A stretch of DNA of 64,000 nt from NCBI GenBank assembly GCA_001296005.1, contig LJHR01000048.1, positions 1 to 64,000 on the forward strand. Reading direction: 5' to 3'. This stretch comes from an alpha proteobacterium AAP38 (GTDB lineage: Bacteria; Pseudomonadota; Alphaproteobacteria; Azospirillales; Azospirillaceae). Under the pieces are notes generated by a model that made no database searches, had not been told where the DNA came from, and saw only the letters and a program-made list of their open reading frames with translations. A program made the position numbers and the translations under genes. Below, piece by piece: positions 9,303 through 23,872 of the stretch (position 1 is the first letter of the stretch; every line of letters starts with the position of its first letter).

Positions 9303-10483
9303 CAGTAAGGCCTCCAGACATGGCGCAGGCGGACCAGCGCTTCGAGATAGAAATAGTCACCCCAGATACAGCACTCATTCACCCCGATGCGTTTGGGCAT
9401 GTGATAGACCCCATGGGCAAGCACGCCGTTTGATCCGTCGATGGGGGCTAGGTGGTCGGCATCCAGCCGCTGCACCATGCCCCAGGCGGCGCGGGTGTAA
9501 AGGTCACGGTCAGGATTGCTGGCCGGCAGGTGCCGGATCAGTTCCAGAAGACCGCAGGCGGCAATGGCGGCGGCGGACGTATCGGCCGGCGCGTCGCTAT
9601 CGGTAAAGACCAGGTCCCAGCGGCAGACGAGATTCGCCGGCAACCGGTTCAAAAAGTAATTGGCCAGCGAGGCCGACAGATCGATCAGCCCCTTGCGCCC
9701 TGAATGGGCATAGCCCAGGGCGAAGCCATAGATGCCCCAGGCCTGACCGCGTGCCCAGCAACTGTCATCGGCATGCCCCTGATGGGTGGTGCCGCGCAGG
9801 GGTGCGCCGGTACGCATATCCATATGGAACGTATGGAAGGTAGAGGCATCGGGCCGGACCAGATGCCTTGCCGCTTGCGTCAGGTGCCGCTCGGCGGCAT
9901 GGCGGTATTTATCGTCACCCGTTTCCGCCGTCGCCCAATACAGCAAGGGCAGGTTCAGGTTGCAGTCGATGATCATGCGCCCGGCCTCTGCCGGGTCATT
10001 CAGATCACCCCAGGCCTGGATCACACCGGAAACCGGATCAAACCGTTCCAGCAGCAGATCAGCGGCCAGAAGCCCGGCCCGCCGTGCATCGGCATTGCCG
10101 GTCAGGCGGTAAGCGGCGCAGGCTGACGGGGTATAGAGGAAACCCAGGTCATGGTGCGCTACGACGATGCGCCGTTCGGCCCGATCCAGGAAGGAACGCA
10201 CCTGGATTTCCGCTGCCTCCCGATAATGCGGGCGCCCTGTCACCTCATGCGCCAGCCACAGCATCCCGGTCCAGAAACCGTTGGTCCATTCGACATTGTC
10301 GATGGCGGGATAAATCAGGTTCTCGCTGGACGGCGCCGGAAACCGTTCGATGAATTCCGGCAAGGCACGGTTGATGCGGGCCAGGACACAGGCGATGGCC
10401 GCGTCCAGTGCGTCAACCGTCGGCAGGGGGATGGTGGCCATCCGGGAAGGGTCCCGGATGGGTTCATGATGAATGCGTGTCAT
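9299..10483 (-). CDS. glycoside hydrolase family 88, unsaturated glucuronyl hydrolase type
   Basis: This 394-residue (alpha/alpha)6-barrel protein has no signal peptide and should act in the cytoplasm, hydrolysing the 4,5-unsaturated uronic acid from the non-reducing end of oligosaccharides made by polysaccharide lyases. The WTNGFWTGMLWLAHE stretch is characteristic. By alignment with Bacillus UGL from memory, Asp112 in HHDLGF and Asp173 in IIDCNLNLPLLYW correspond to the catalytic pair. The start at 10483 is 10 bases after the transporter stop; an upstream in-frame start would add a Pro-rich leader lying within the transporter gene. Position directly after a sugar transporter supports intracellular processing of an imported unsaturated oligosaccharide. 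Confidence 0.87.
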   Translation of the reverse strand: MTRIHHEPIRDPSRMATIPLPTVDALDAAIACVLARINRALPEFIERFPAPSSENLIYPAIDNVEWTNGFWTGMLWLAHEVTGRPHYREAAEIQVRSFLDRAERRIVVAHHDLGFLYTPSACAAYRLTGNADARRAGLLAADLLLERFDPVSGVIQAWGDLNDPAEAGRMIIDCNLNLPLLYWATAETGDDKYRHAAERHLTQAARHLVRPDASTFHTFHMDMRTGAPLRGTTHQGHADDSCWARGQAWGIYGFALGYAHSGRKGLIDLSASLANYFLNRLPANLVCRWDLVFTDSDAPADTSAAAIAACGLLELIRHLPASNPDRDLYTRAAWGMVQRLDADHLAPIDGSNGVLAHGVYHMPKRIGVNECCIWGDYFYLEALVRLRHVWRPYW

Positions 10484-10493
10484 CGTCACTCGC

Positions 10494-11777
10494 TCAGTTG
10501 GCGGCGGCGGGGCGGGGGGCGGCGCTGGGTTCCGTCTCCGCCTCATCCAATAGCCGGCCCCGCGCATCGGTGCGCGGTGTGATGGACAGCGCGAAACAGG
10601 AAGCGACCCAGAAGGCCAAGGCCCCCGCAGCGATCAGCAGATAGGTGGTCTTGAACCCGAATTGGTCATAGCCGGCCCCGACAATGGGCGACAGGATGGC
10701 AAGACCCAGCGAATGGCCGAAACTGACGCCCACAAGATAGATGGTGGAGGCAAACCGGCTGTCGAAATGATAGGCGATGTAGCGGAAGATGGAGACGGCC
10801 AGGATCGGCAGCTCAATCGAATGCAGCATCTTCATGGAGGAGATGCCAAGCGGCGTGCTGACCAGGGCCGACCCTGCGATCCGCACGATCATGATGGCGG
10901 CAGCGATCAGTAGGCCGTTCTTGGCCCCTGTGCGCATCACGATCCAGGGCGCGATCAGCAGCATCCCCGCCTCCACAAAGATCTGCGCGGAGTTCAGGTA
11001 GCCGAACATCACATTGCCCTCGGCGGGCGTCGGGAACATGGAGGCGAAATAGACCGGGAACTGCTGATCATAGACCAGATACAGGTTGGTCACGCCCAGG
11101 ATCAGCACCATGAAGCCCCAGAATTTCCGGTCGGCCAGAACGGTCACCGATTCCCGGGGCGTCAAAGCCTGCGCCTTGGCCTGCTCTTGCGGATCGGGTT
11201 CGATGCGGGCGGCCAGGATGACGGGGATCAGAAGCAGTCCCGCCACCGACGCCATCCAGAAATTGATACCGGGATCGATATTGTAGAGGCGGCCCGTGAA
11301 GACGGCGGCACTGGCATAGCCCAGCGACCCCCATAACCGCGCCCGGCTATACTCGAAACCATAGCGGCGGCCTACCCGGTCGACAAAGCTTTCCAGTGCA
11401 AAGGAGCCGGCCACGAAAGTCAGGCCCAGATACAGCCCGCCGACCGCAGCACCCGCCACGACATTGGTCTGCAGCAAGGGCGCATAGACAAAAGGGAAAA
11501 ACAGGCCCGACAAGGCCACCATCCCGGCGATGAACAGCGGTACGCGTGGCTTCAGCCCGATACGGTCCGACACATAGCCATAAAGCGGCTGACACAGCAT
11601 GGCGGCGATAAAATTGGCCGAAAAGACGGTCCCCGCCTCCGCCCCCGTCAGGCCCATCGGCCCCTTCAGCCAGATGGCCAGAAAGGACATGGATGCCGCC
11701 TGTGCGAAGAAAAACAGGAACATGAATGCACTGAGCAGCGCGTAGTTCCGTCTGGCTCCAGGAGCGCCAGTGGGCAT
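10494..11777 (-). CDS. MFS oligosaccharide:H+ symporter (LacY/RafB-like)
   Basis: The 427-residue protein has about twelve hydrophobic segments. The first helices carry FLFFFAQAASMSFLAIWL, and the loop between helices 2 and 3 has the GYVSDRIGLK pattern of the oligosaccharide:proton symporter family. A strong GGGGAGG ribosome-binding site precedes the ATG. It is the first gene of the leftward operon and is divergent from the second LacI gene, with an operator-like site 42 bases upstream of its start. It would move a di- or oligosaccharide from periplasm to cytoplasm for the GH88 enzyme. Confidence 0.88.
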   Translation of the reverse strand: MPTGAPGARRNYALLSAFMFLFFFAQAASMSFLAIWLKGPMGLTGAEAGTVFSANFIAAMLCQPLYGYVSDRIGLKPRVPLFIAGMVALSGLFFPFVYAPLLQTNVVAGAAVGGLYLGLTFVAGSFALESFVDRVGRRYGFEYSRARLWGSLGYASAAVFTGRLYNIDPGINFWMASVAGLLLIPVILAARIEPDPQEQAKAQALTPRESVTVLADRKFWGFMVLILGVTNLYLVYDQQFPVYFASMFPTPAEGNVMFGYLNSAQIFVEAGMLLIAPWIVMRTGAKNGLLIAAAIMIVRIAGSALVSTPLGISSMKMLHSIELPILAVSIFRYIAYHFDSRFASTIYLVGVSFGHSLGLAILSPIVGAGYDQFGFKTTYLLIAAGALAFWVASCFALSITPRTDARGRLLDEAETEPSAAPRPAAAN

Positions 11778-11818
11778 CTTAATCCTCCCCGGATTCTTTG
11801 ATGTGCCTTATTGGAGGA

Positions 11819-11828
11819 TATCGTTATC
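11819..11828 (+). promoter_or_regulatory. candidate LacI-family operator (copy 2, divergent promoter region)
   Basis: TATCGTTATC is followed by TGATAT and lies in the gap between the divergent transporter gene and the second LacI gene, 42 bases upstream of the transporter start. A one-mismatch variant, TATCGTAATC, lies at 11931-11940, closer to the LacI start. Placement fits repression of the leftward hydrolase operon and autoregulation. The rest of the gap (11778-12035) shows no gene. Confidence 0.6.
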
Positions 11829-12035
11829 TGATATGTGGCGCGGGCTCAAGGGCTAATCATCGCCATATGTTCCGACGTCTTTCAGGAAATATCGATTCTG
11901 AATGGGATCGTGCAAGTTGATATTGACTGTTATCGTAATCAGGCGCATCACGCAGCTTATGGAATATCCGCCGACAGGTGCGGCCCGCCATTCCGACTTG
12001 CCGGGAATGGCTTCAGGAAGATCGTGAGGGGAAGG

Positions 12036-13136
12036 GTGACGACCACAGAAAAGGGCGCTCCCCCGGCTGTGACAGACGCGCAGGGGCGCCGGAAGGCCGC
12101 GGTGACAGTGCATGATGTTGCGCGGCGGGCAGGCGTTTCGCCCATGACCGTGTCGCGCGTCGTGAATGGTACGAAGGTGAGTGACCCACTGCGCCAGAAG
12201 GTGGAAGCGGCGATCCGCGATCTGCATTACACGCCAAACGTGGCGGCGCGCATGGCGCGGGCGGGGAGCCTGCGCATCGGTGTGCTGTTCAACAATCCCC
12301 GCTCCTCCAATCTGGGGGAGTTCCTGATGGGGGCGTTTCAGCAGGGGGGGCGTGACGGATGCCAGCTGGTTGTGGAACCGGTGGCCGCCCATCCCGACGC
12401 CATGGATGCCGTGCGTAAACTGGTGGCCGCCGGTGTCGATGGCATGATCCTGCCGCCACCGCTTTGCGACAGTCTTGAGGCGCTGGATCTGCTGTGGCAA
12501 GCGGATATCCCCGCACTCAGCTTTGCCACTGCTGATCCTCGGTCGCATTCCTCCGCCGTGCTGATCGATGATTTCGAAGGTGCGCGGGCCATGACCCGGC
12601 ATCTGTTGACGCTGGGGCATCGCGACATTGCCTTTGTGCGGGGTGATCCCCGCCATTCTCCTGCCCTGCGCCGGGAGGAGGGCTTCCGCGCCGCCATGGC
12701 CCAGGCAGGACAGCCGGTGCGGGCGGATCGTGTGGTGGCAGGTGATTTCAGCTATCGTTCGGGATTGGATGCCGGTCGCCGCTTGCTGGTTGATGCCGGT
12801 CCCCGGCCTACCGCCGTATTTGCCAGCAATGATGACATGGCGGCGGCGGTCGCGGCGATTGCATTCGGGCTGGGTCTGCGGGTACCAGCGGACCTGTCCA
12901 TCGCCGGATTTGATGACACGCCCATCGCGTCCCTTCTATGGCCTCAACTGACAACGGTGCATCAACCGATTGCGGAGATGGCTGGTATGGCCATGGAAAC
13001 GTTGAATGAATTCATCCGTGAAGGACGTGGTGGCGGGGCACCTGCCATCCGCCACCACGTCGTTCCCTTCACCCTGCGGGAGCGGGAATCGACGGGACCG
13101 GTGCCGGCACCCATTGCACGACAGGAGATGTCATGA
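12036..13136 (+). CDS. LacI-family transcriptional repressor (copy 2)
   Basis: It has the same architecture as the first LacI gene: helix-turn-helix with VSPMTVSRVVNGTKV, then an effector domain with GVDGMILPPPLCDSLEALDL, GHRDIAFVRGDP and SIAGFDDTPIASLLW. Nearly the whole length can be aligned with copy 1 without gaps, with most residues identical, so the two arose by duplication. The GTG at 12036 is preferred (366 residues) because GAGGGGA lies just before it; an open frame extends further upstream but with no conservation. The stop overlaps the start of the GH28-like gene (ATGA), so repressor and hydrolase are co-translated. Confidence 0.92.
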   Translation: MTTTEKGAPPAVTDAQGRRKAAVTVHDVARRAGVSPMTVSRVVNGTKVSDPLRQKVEAAIRDLHYTPNVAARMARAGSLRIGVLFNNPRSSNLGEFLMGAFQQGGRDGCQLVVEPVAAHPDAMDAVRKLVAAGVDGMILPPPLCDSLEALDLLWQADIPALSFATADPRSHSSAVLIDDFEGARAMTRHLLTLGHRDIAFVRGDPRHSPALRREEGFRAAMAQAGQPVRADRVVAGDFSYRSGLDAGRRLLVDAGPRPTAVFASNDDMAAAVAAIAFGLGLRVPADLSIAGFDDTPIASLLWPQLTTVHQPIAEMAGMAMETLNEFIREGRGGGAPAIRHHVVPFTLRERESTGPVPAPIARQEMS

Positions 13137-14524
13137 AGCGAACCATGGCTTGCGCGCTGGGTGTGCTTGGTCTCACGCTTACCAGCCAGGCCGGTGAGCC
13201 GCTGATCCACCCACCACCGCCCGGCAAGGCCTTCTGGTCCAGCGCCAATGATGATTACACCGTCCGCGTGCGGCAACCGGGCGGCTCCTGGCGCGATCTC
13301 TATGAATATCGTGTTCGGGTTGATAATGATCAGAAGCGCGATGCCAGCATGGTGCTGTTCGATATGGACGGGCCGGTGGAGGTTTCCGTCCGCCGCAACA
13401 ACGGCGATGTCCGGCGGGTGCAAATCCGCCCCGCATCGGCAGGTGTGGAGCCGACCCTTCAGGGGGACTCGGCCATTTTCCGGTTGGAACAGCCCCGTAA
13501 GCTGTCAGTGGAATTCGATGGCGACCGGTTGGGCAATCTGCACCTGTTCGCCGGTACCATGCGGCCCTCGGTCCCGGCGGAGGATGGCCCCGGCATCAAG
13601 ATTTTCGGGGCCGGCATCCACGTGCCGCCGGAAGGGGCTGACCGCTTTGTCATTCCGTCCGACACGCGGGTCTATTTTGCCCCCGGCGCCATTCTGGAGG
13701 GCGGTATCGACCTGCGCGGAGCGCGCAATGTGCAACTGACCGGTCACGGCCTGATCACGAAGGCAAAGGATGAGGGCATTCTGGTTGCCCATGCCCGGAA
13801 TATCGGGATCGATGGGCCGGTTATCGTCAATCCTGGCCATTATTCAGTTCAGTGTGGACAATCAACGGGCATCACAATCACGGATTTCAAAGCGATCAGC
13901 ATGGGCAGCTGGACCGACGGCTTGGATTTCATGAGCTGTTCGGATGTGCGCGTGGATGATGTCTTCCTGCGGAATTCCGATGATAATATCGCGATCTATG
14001 GTGGCCGCTGGGATTATCGGGGCGACGCACGCAATTACCTCATAACCCGTGCCATCTTGTGGGCTGACATTGCGCATCCCGTTAATATCGGCCTGCATGG
14101 CACGCCGGGTGCCGCCGAAACCATCGCCAACCTGACATTCCGCGATATCGACATCCTGGAACATGATGAGGATGATCCCGAATATCAGGGCGCGCTGGCC
14201 ATCTCCAACAGCGATGGCAATCTGGTGCGCGATGTTCTGTTTGAGGATGTGCGCGTGGAGCGGATTGAGGAGGGGATGCCCTTCAATTTCCGCACTGTTT
14301 TCAACAAAAGCTACAGCCACGCACACGGGCGCGGGGTGCAGAATGTCACCCTGCGGAATGTCCGTTTCGGAGAAGCGGGAACTCACCGGCCCGTCATCGC
14401 CGGGCGTCCTGACGGTGGCCCGGTTCAGAACATTCTGATTGAGGATGTTTCCATCGAGGGCCGGCCATTGACCGCTGCCGATATCGACATTGGTGGCGGG
14501 GTAACTGGTGTGCGTATCCGCTAA
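13133..14524 (+). CDS. right-handed beta-helix glycoside hydrolase, GH28-like (polygalacturonase fold)
   Basis: The 463-residue protein starts with a short signal peptide (to about residue 20), a beta-sandwich N-terminal domain, then a parallel beta-helix from about 165 with GARNVQLTGHGLI, SWTDGLDF, NSDDNIAIYGG and IGLHGTPG. The TDGLD, DD and HG elements match the first three active-site motifs of GH28 polygalacturonases, while the RIK motif is not recognisable, so it is a divergent member. Dextranase-type GH49 is a weaker alternative. It is translationally coupled to the upstream LacI gene. Function is inferred to be periplasmic cleavage of a uronide-containing glycan. Confidence 0.7.
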   Translation: MKRTMACALGVLGLTLTSQAGEPLIHPPPPGKAFWSSANDDYTVRVRQPGGSWRDLYEYRVRVDNDQKRDASMVLFDMDGPVEVSVRRNNGDVRRVQIRPASAGVEPTLQGDSAIFRLEQPRKLSVEFDGDRLGNLHLFAGTMRPSVPAEDGPGIKIFGAGIHVPPEGADRFVIPSDTRVYFAPGAILEGGIDLRGARNVQLTGHGLITKAKDEGILVAHARNIGIDGPVIVNPGHYSVQCGQSTGITITDFKAISMGSWTDGLDFMSCSDVRVDDVFLRNSDDNIAIYGGRWDYRGDARNYLITRAILWADIAHPVNIGLHGTPGAAETIANLTFRDIDILEHDEDDPEYQGALAISNSDGNLVRDVLFEDVRVERIEEGMPFNFRTVFNKSYSHAHGRGVQNVTLRNVRFGEAGTHRPVIAGRPDGGPVQNILIEDVSIEGRPLTAADIDIGGGVTGVRIR

Positions 14525-14531
14525 CCTAAAT

Positions 14532-14541
14532 TATCGTTATC
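14532..14541 (+). promoter_or_regulatory. candidate LacI-family operator (copy 3)
   Basis: TATCGTTATC followed by AGA begins 8 bases after the GH28-like stop codon and about 210 bases upstream of the inverted copy at 14744. Two sites at this distance could support DNA looping by a dimer-of-dimers repressor. No gene is visible in 14525-14822. Confidence 0.55.
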
Positions 14542-14728
14542 AGACGTGTTCAGGGCCTGTTGTCGGGGAGCGTGTTGCGGAAGCGCAGTTCTTCACATGG
14601 ATATTTTATCCATGTTTTTCAGAATGATATGTCGGTTCCTGGTTGTCGTGCGCCCGCTGCCGCTTCAGCTGGATTTTTACCCCGATCGCAGGCCTGCAAC
14701 AAAAGTGCAGCGGGACGCTGAAATGAGG

Positions 14729-14759
14729 TTGACAGGCCTTTCTGATAACGATACCTAAT
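14729..14759 (+). promoter_or_regulatory. promoter of the TonB-dependent receptor gene with embedded operator (copy 4)
   Basis: A perfect TTGACA -35 box is at 14729-14734. The inverted operator core GATAACGATA occupies 14744-14753, inside the spacer and touching a weak AT-rich -10 region (14752-14759). The arrangement is the classic one for steric repression. The receptor ATG is about 65 bases downstream. Confidence 0.6.
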
Positions 14760-14822
14760 TTATCAGACAAATAGAAACAACGACCGCCGCGCATGGCGTC
14801 GACGGTCCTGGGGAGGAGTAAA

Positions 14823-17702
14823 ATGAAGAATTTTCTGCAGGATAGCCTTGTCCGGCTGCTGGCGACGGTTTCCGTGGCTGCATTGGCTCACTCCGCCTAC
14901 GCGCAGACGGCTGCCGGCGATCAGCAGCTGGAAGAAATTATTGTGACGGGCATGCGTGCCAGCCTGCAAACCAATGCCATGCTGAAGAAGAACGCCATCG
15001 AAGTAGTGGACAGCATCACTGCGAACGATATCGGCAAGCTGCCGGACCCGAGTGTGGCGGAGACGCTGACCCGTGTACCGGGGGTGCAGGCCTATCGCTT
15101 CGGGGGCGAGGCTGCGTCGCCGGTTGGTGTCGGTTCCGGCATCACGGTGCGTGGCCTGACCGGTCAGACGGCATCCCGCGTCAACGGCCGTGCCTATTTC
15201 ACCGCTGGTCAGCGCGAGTTTAATATCGAGGGCATGGTGCCGGCCATCGTGGCGGGCGTCGATGTCTTCAAGAACCCGACCGCTGAGCATATTGAGGGCG
15301 GCATCGGCGGCGTGGTCAATGTCCGCACCCGCCGCCCGCTGGAGATGAAAGGCACGACCGCAACCCTGTCCGTCGGTGGCCGCTATAACGATCTGTCCGA
15401 GGATGCCGAGCCGGAAATGTTCGGCCTGGTGTCGCAGACCTGGGATGTGGGGGATGGGGAGATCGGTGTCATGCTGGCCGGTGGCTACATGCGGACGGTC
15501 AATCGCGGCGACAATACGCCGGGTGCCGGTGGCATCTCCTATCGCCGTGCGATCAATGCCGCCAGCGCCGAGTATGCGGCGGGTGCCGCGTCCGGTCTGT
15601 ACAATTCCGCCTATGTCGGCCGTTCGGATGTCAATTATCTGGCGAATGTCACGCCGTCCAGCGTGACGGGCGACCGGTCCGGCCTGATCGCCGTGCTGGG
15701 TGAAAACCCGACCATCGGCTGGGAAAGCTATGTCCGTACCCGCAAGGGCGTGAACGGCATGGTGCAGTACAAGCCCAACCCCGACCTCGAACTCTATGTC
15801 GAGGGTCTCTACAATTTCTATCGCTATGACCAGGAATATGGCTTCCTGGGGTCCAGCAACAGCCGTTATGTCCGCAACCTGACGACAACGCCGTTCCAGG
15901 CGACAGAGGGTCTGACCAACCGCAATATCAATGGTGGCGCTGACGAGTTGCTGGCCGGCCGGTTGCTGACGGGCGGCACCTTCCTGGGCTCCGGCCTGTC
16001 CATCACGGAAGGCGGCAACCATGTGGATTATGAGACCACGGTCGTCGCCGGCGGCGGCAAGTGGCAGGCCGCCGACAATCTGGAGGTTGCGTTCGACCTT
16101 ACTTATGTGAAGGCTGACCGCAACAATGATGGTCGCGGCCTTACATTCGCGTCAGCACCTGGGTTGAGCTGGGATCTGACCCGTGATCTGTCGACCCGTC
16201 CGACCAGCGTGACCATCGGCGGGCCCGATGTCGCCGCTGCCACCACCTGGAACTATAACCAGTACGGGACCTATCCCAACACCTGGCGCGACGATGGTAT
16301 CGCCGCCAAGGCCGACATCACCCGCTCTTTTGATGATGGCTTCCTGGAAAATGTGAAGTTCGGCGTCCGCTATGCCACGCAGAACGACACGTTCCGTGAC
16401 TTCACGCTGGCCGGCAAGAACCTGACCACTAATGGTCTGGCCCTGGCCGCTAACGGGTCGAATGCCATCAGCATGGGCAGCGTCGGAACCATTATCGCCA
16501 CGCCGAACAATTTCATGGACGGTAAGATGGGCTATGCTGGCGGTTACCTGATTTTTGATCCGCATGCGCTGTATGGCGACACGATCAAGAACCTGTTCCC
16601 GCAGGCCGGCATCCTGACGGCGGGCACGGAGCCTGAAATTGCGGTCAATAACCGCCGGTTCGAGGAAAAATCCTATGCCGGCTATGGTATGGCCAGTTTC
16701 CGTCTGATGGATGATGCCATCAAGGGCAATGCCGGCGTGCGTATCGTCAAGACCGATACCTATGCCCGTGCGCAGGTCAGCACCTCCACCGGCATCGTGC
16801 CGAATGAGGCAACCAGTTCCTACACCGACGTTCTGCCCACGCTGAACATCATCGGCAATGTTTCTGAAGATACGTTGATCCGCTTCGGTTACGGCAAGGG
16901 GATCACCCGGCCTGATCCGCAGTCGCTCAACCCGTCTATCGTTGTCAATGCGGGCAGCGGTACGGCATCCGTCGGTAACCCCGATCTGAAGCCGCAGAAG
17001 GGTGACAGCTTCGATCTGTCCTTCGAACATTATATCTCTGGTGCCAACTATGCCTCCATCGGCTTCTTCTACAAGAAGGTTGATGGCTTCTTCAGCCAGA
17101 TCGCGACCTGTGAAGCCGTGTCGGGCTTCACATATACCGGCGCCATTCTGAATGGCTGCTCCGGTGGTCAGTATCTGGTGACCCGGACGGTCAATGCGCA
17201 GCAGGGCTGGGCAAAGGGTGTGGAAGTCGCGGCGCAGAGCTTCCTGGATTATGACTTCATCCCGGAATACCTGCATAATTTCGGCGCATCGGCCAGCTTC
17301 ACCTATGTCGATACCAAGAACCCCGTGCTGCTGTCATCGGGCATCCTGGTAAACTCGGTCCAGCCCTTCACGTCGAAGTATAATTACTCCCTGACCGGCA
17401 TGTATGAGGACGACTTCATGTCGGCCCGTGTCGTCTACACCTACCGGTCGCGGGCGCAGTTCACGGCCATCGGTCTGAACCCGGTGGATAGCCGTTACAT
17501 CCAGGCCTTTGGTCTGCTGGACGCGTCGTTGAACTTCAATCTGCCCGAAGGTTTCCAGATTTCGCTGACGGCATCAAACCTCACCAATGCCGCACCGAAC
17601 CGCTTCTATGGCGAGCCCGGCTATTACACGGGCGTGGAACGCCAGCACTATGTCAATGGCCGCGTCTTTGGTGCGGCGTTGCGCTGGAAGTTCGGGGGCT
17701 GA
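14823..17702 (+). CDS. TonB-dependent outer-membrane receptor (Xanthomonas/Caulobacter type), carbohydrate uptake
   Basis: The 959-residue receptor begins at an ATG behind GGGGAGGAG. It has a signal peptide ending AYAQ, a TonB box LEEIIVTG, a plug domain with DIGKLPDPSVAETLTRVPGV, VRGLTG and HIEGGIGGVVNVRTRRP, and a long beta-barrel ending in an aromatic/basic terminal strand (FGAALRWKFGG). This is the group seen in polysaccharide loci of Caulobacter and Xanthomonas. Its position between a LacI-coupled GH28-like gene and a GH2 enzyme, and its LacI-type operators, point to oligosaccharide import across the outer membrane. Confidence 0.93.
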   Translation: MKNFLQDSLVRLLATVSVAALAHSAYAQTAAGDQQLEEIIVTGMRASLQTNAMLKKNAIEVVDSITANDIGKLPDPSVAETLTRVPGVQAYRFGGEAASPVGVGSGITVRGLTGQTASRVNGRAYFTAGQREFNIEGMVPAIVAGVDVFKNPTAEHIEGGIGGVVNVRTRRPLEMKGTTATLSVGGRYNDLSEDAEPEMFGLVSQTWDVGDGEIGVMLAGGYMRTVNRGDNTPGAGGISYRRAINAASAEYAAGAASGLYNSAYVGRSDVNYLANVTPSSVTGDRSGLIAVLGENPTIGWESYVRTRKGVNGMVQYKPNPDLELYVEGLYNFYRYDQEYGFLGSSNSRYVRNLTTTPFQATEGLTNRNINGGADELLAGRLLTGGTFLGSGLSITEGGNHVDYETTVVAGGGKWQAADNLEVAFDLTYVKADRNNDGRGLTFASAPGLSWDLTRDLSTRPTSVTIGGPDVAAATTWNYNQYGTYPNTWRDDGIAAKADITRSFDDGFLENVKFGVRYATQNDTFRDFTLAGKNLTTNGLALAANGSNAISMGSVGTIIATPNNFMDGKMGYAGGYLIFDPHALYGDTIKNLFPQAGILTAGTEPEIAVNNRRFEEKSYAGYGMASFRLMDDAIKGNAGVRIVKTDTYARAQVSTSTGIVPNEATSSYTDVLPTLNIIGNVSEDTLIRFGYGKGITRPDPQSLNPSIVVNAGSGTASVGNPDLKPQKGDSFDLSFEHYISGANYASIGFFYKKVDGFFSQIATCEAVSGFTYTGAILNGCSGGQYLVTRTVNAQQGWAKGVEVAAQSFLDYDFIPEYLHNFGASASFTYVDTKNPVLLSSGILVNSVQPFTSKYNYSLTGMYEDDFMSARVVYTYRSRAQFTAIGLNPVDSRYIQAFGLLDASLNFNLPEGFQISLTASNLTNAAPNRFYGEPGYYTGVERQHYVNGRVFGAALRWKFGG

Positions 17703-17734
17703 CCGGCCTCTGAACATCCTCTATTTCCCTCCAC

Positions 17735-17767
17735 TGGGAGCGGTCGTCTGGCCGCTCCCAATTTTTT
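17735..17767 (+). terminator. rho-independent terminator after the TonB-dependent receptor
   Basis: A perfect 9-bp stem, TGGGAGCGG (17735-17743) and CCGCTCCCA (17752-17760), has an 8-base loop and is followed by six T residues at 17762-17767. It ends the receptor transcript about 30 bases after the stop, so the downstream GH2 gene probably has its own promoter or depends on read-through. Confidence 0.9.
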
Positions 17768-17857
17768 ATCCATGATAAAAGTAATACAAATCAGATAATT
17801 TATGTCATTCCCGCTGCTGCATTCGTTTATCATCTGGCTTCCATGATCGAAGGGTGA

Positions 17858-21112
<3,255 letters not shown>

Positions 21113-21132
21113 GACCTGACGGGGCAGGGATG

Positions 21133-21163
21133 ATGATGGGGTCGCCGCCGGCGGCCCCATCAT
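21133..21163. terminator. hairpin between convergent GH2 and ligI genes
   Basis: Arms ATGATGGGG (21133-21141) and CCCCATCAT (21155-21163) form a perfect 9-bp stem around a GC-rich loop. No clear T-run follows on either strand, so termination efficiency is doubtful, but the location between two convergent stop codons suits a shared terminator. Confidence 0.55.
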
Positions 21164-21179
21164 TCCTAACCTGGGCGGG

Positions 21180-23117
<1,938 letters not shown>

Positions 23118-23125
<8 letters not shown>

Positions 23126-23792
23126 ATTTCAGCCCCATGGTGGCCAATTTGCCACGCATGTCATAGATATCCAGGCCCAGTTCACCTGCGGCCAGGCGCG
23201 TGCGCTTGGCGGTTTCTGCTGCCTCGCGCGTCTGCGCTTTCTCTAGAACGGCGGCGGCGTTGGCGCGGGGGACCACGCACACGCCGTCATCATCGGCGAT
23301 GATCACGTCGCCCGGCTGGATCGCGGCACCCGCGCATACCACCGGGACATTTACCGAACCCAGCGTGGCCTTCACCGTGCCCTGCGCGAACACGGCCTTG
23401 GACCAGACGGGGAAGCTCATCTCCGTCAGGTCGCGGACATCGCGCACACCGGCATCAATGACCAGCCCCCGGCAGCCGCGCGCGATGGCGGATGTCGCCA
23501 GCAGGTCGCCGAAATAACCATCCTCGCATGGGCTGGTCGGGGCCAGGACCAGGATGTCGCCTTCCTTCAGCTGCTCGATGGCCACATGCACCATCCAGTT
23601 ATCGCCCGGCGGGGCAGAGATGGTGACAGCCGACCCGGCGATGCGCGCGCCGGCATAGATGGGGCGCATGTGGCTGGCCAGAAGGCCGGTACGGCCCTGC
23701 GCCTCATGCACCGTGGCTACGCCACAGCGGGCCAGCCCATCGATGACGGACGCCTCGGCGCGTTGGATGTTCTGGACGACGATGCCGGACAT
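23118..23792 (-). CDS. ligK: 4-carboxy-4-hydroxy-2-oxoadipate aldolase (RraA-like)
   Basis: This 224-residue class II aldolase cleaves 4-carboxy-4-hydroxy-2-oxoadipate to pyruvate and oxaloacetate, the last step of the pathway; many homologues also decarboxylate oxaloacetate. The fold markers [20 protein letters not shown] and [15 protein letters not shown], including the Arg and metal-ligand Asp, are present. I chose the ATG at 23792, preceded by AGGAGAG on the minus strand; an open frame continues further upstream but would overlap the divergent lysR gene. It is the first gene of the leftward lig operon. Confidence 0.92.
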
Positions 23793-23872
23793 GGAAACTC
23801 TCCTGGGGAAGATCACTATAACTGTCTTGACCCCCAGGTGACGCTGGGGCAATTCAGAAGCACGCCCGCGCC

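Noticed and set aside
13133-14524. Calling the beta-helix hydrolase a GH49 dextranase
   Set aside because: The TDGLD and DD elements fit GH28 better and neighbouring enzymes act on uronide or plant glycans; left as GH28-like.
14763-16022. A 419-codon open frame antisense to the TonB-dependent receptor gene
   Set aside because: It is opposite a clearly coding gene; long antisense frames are expected in GC-rich DNA, and it shows no domain.
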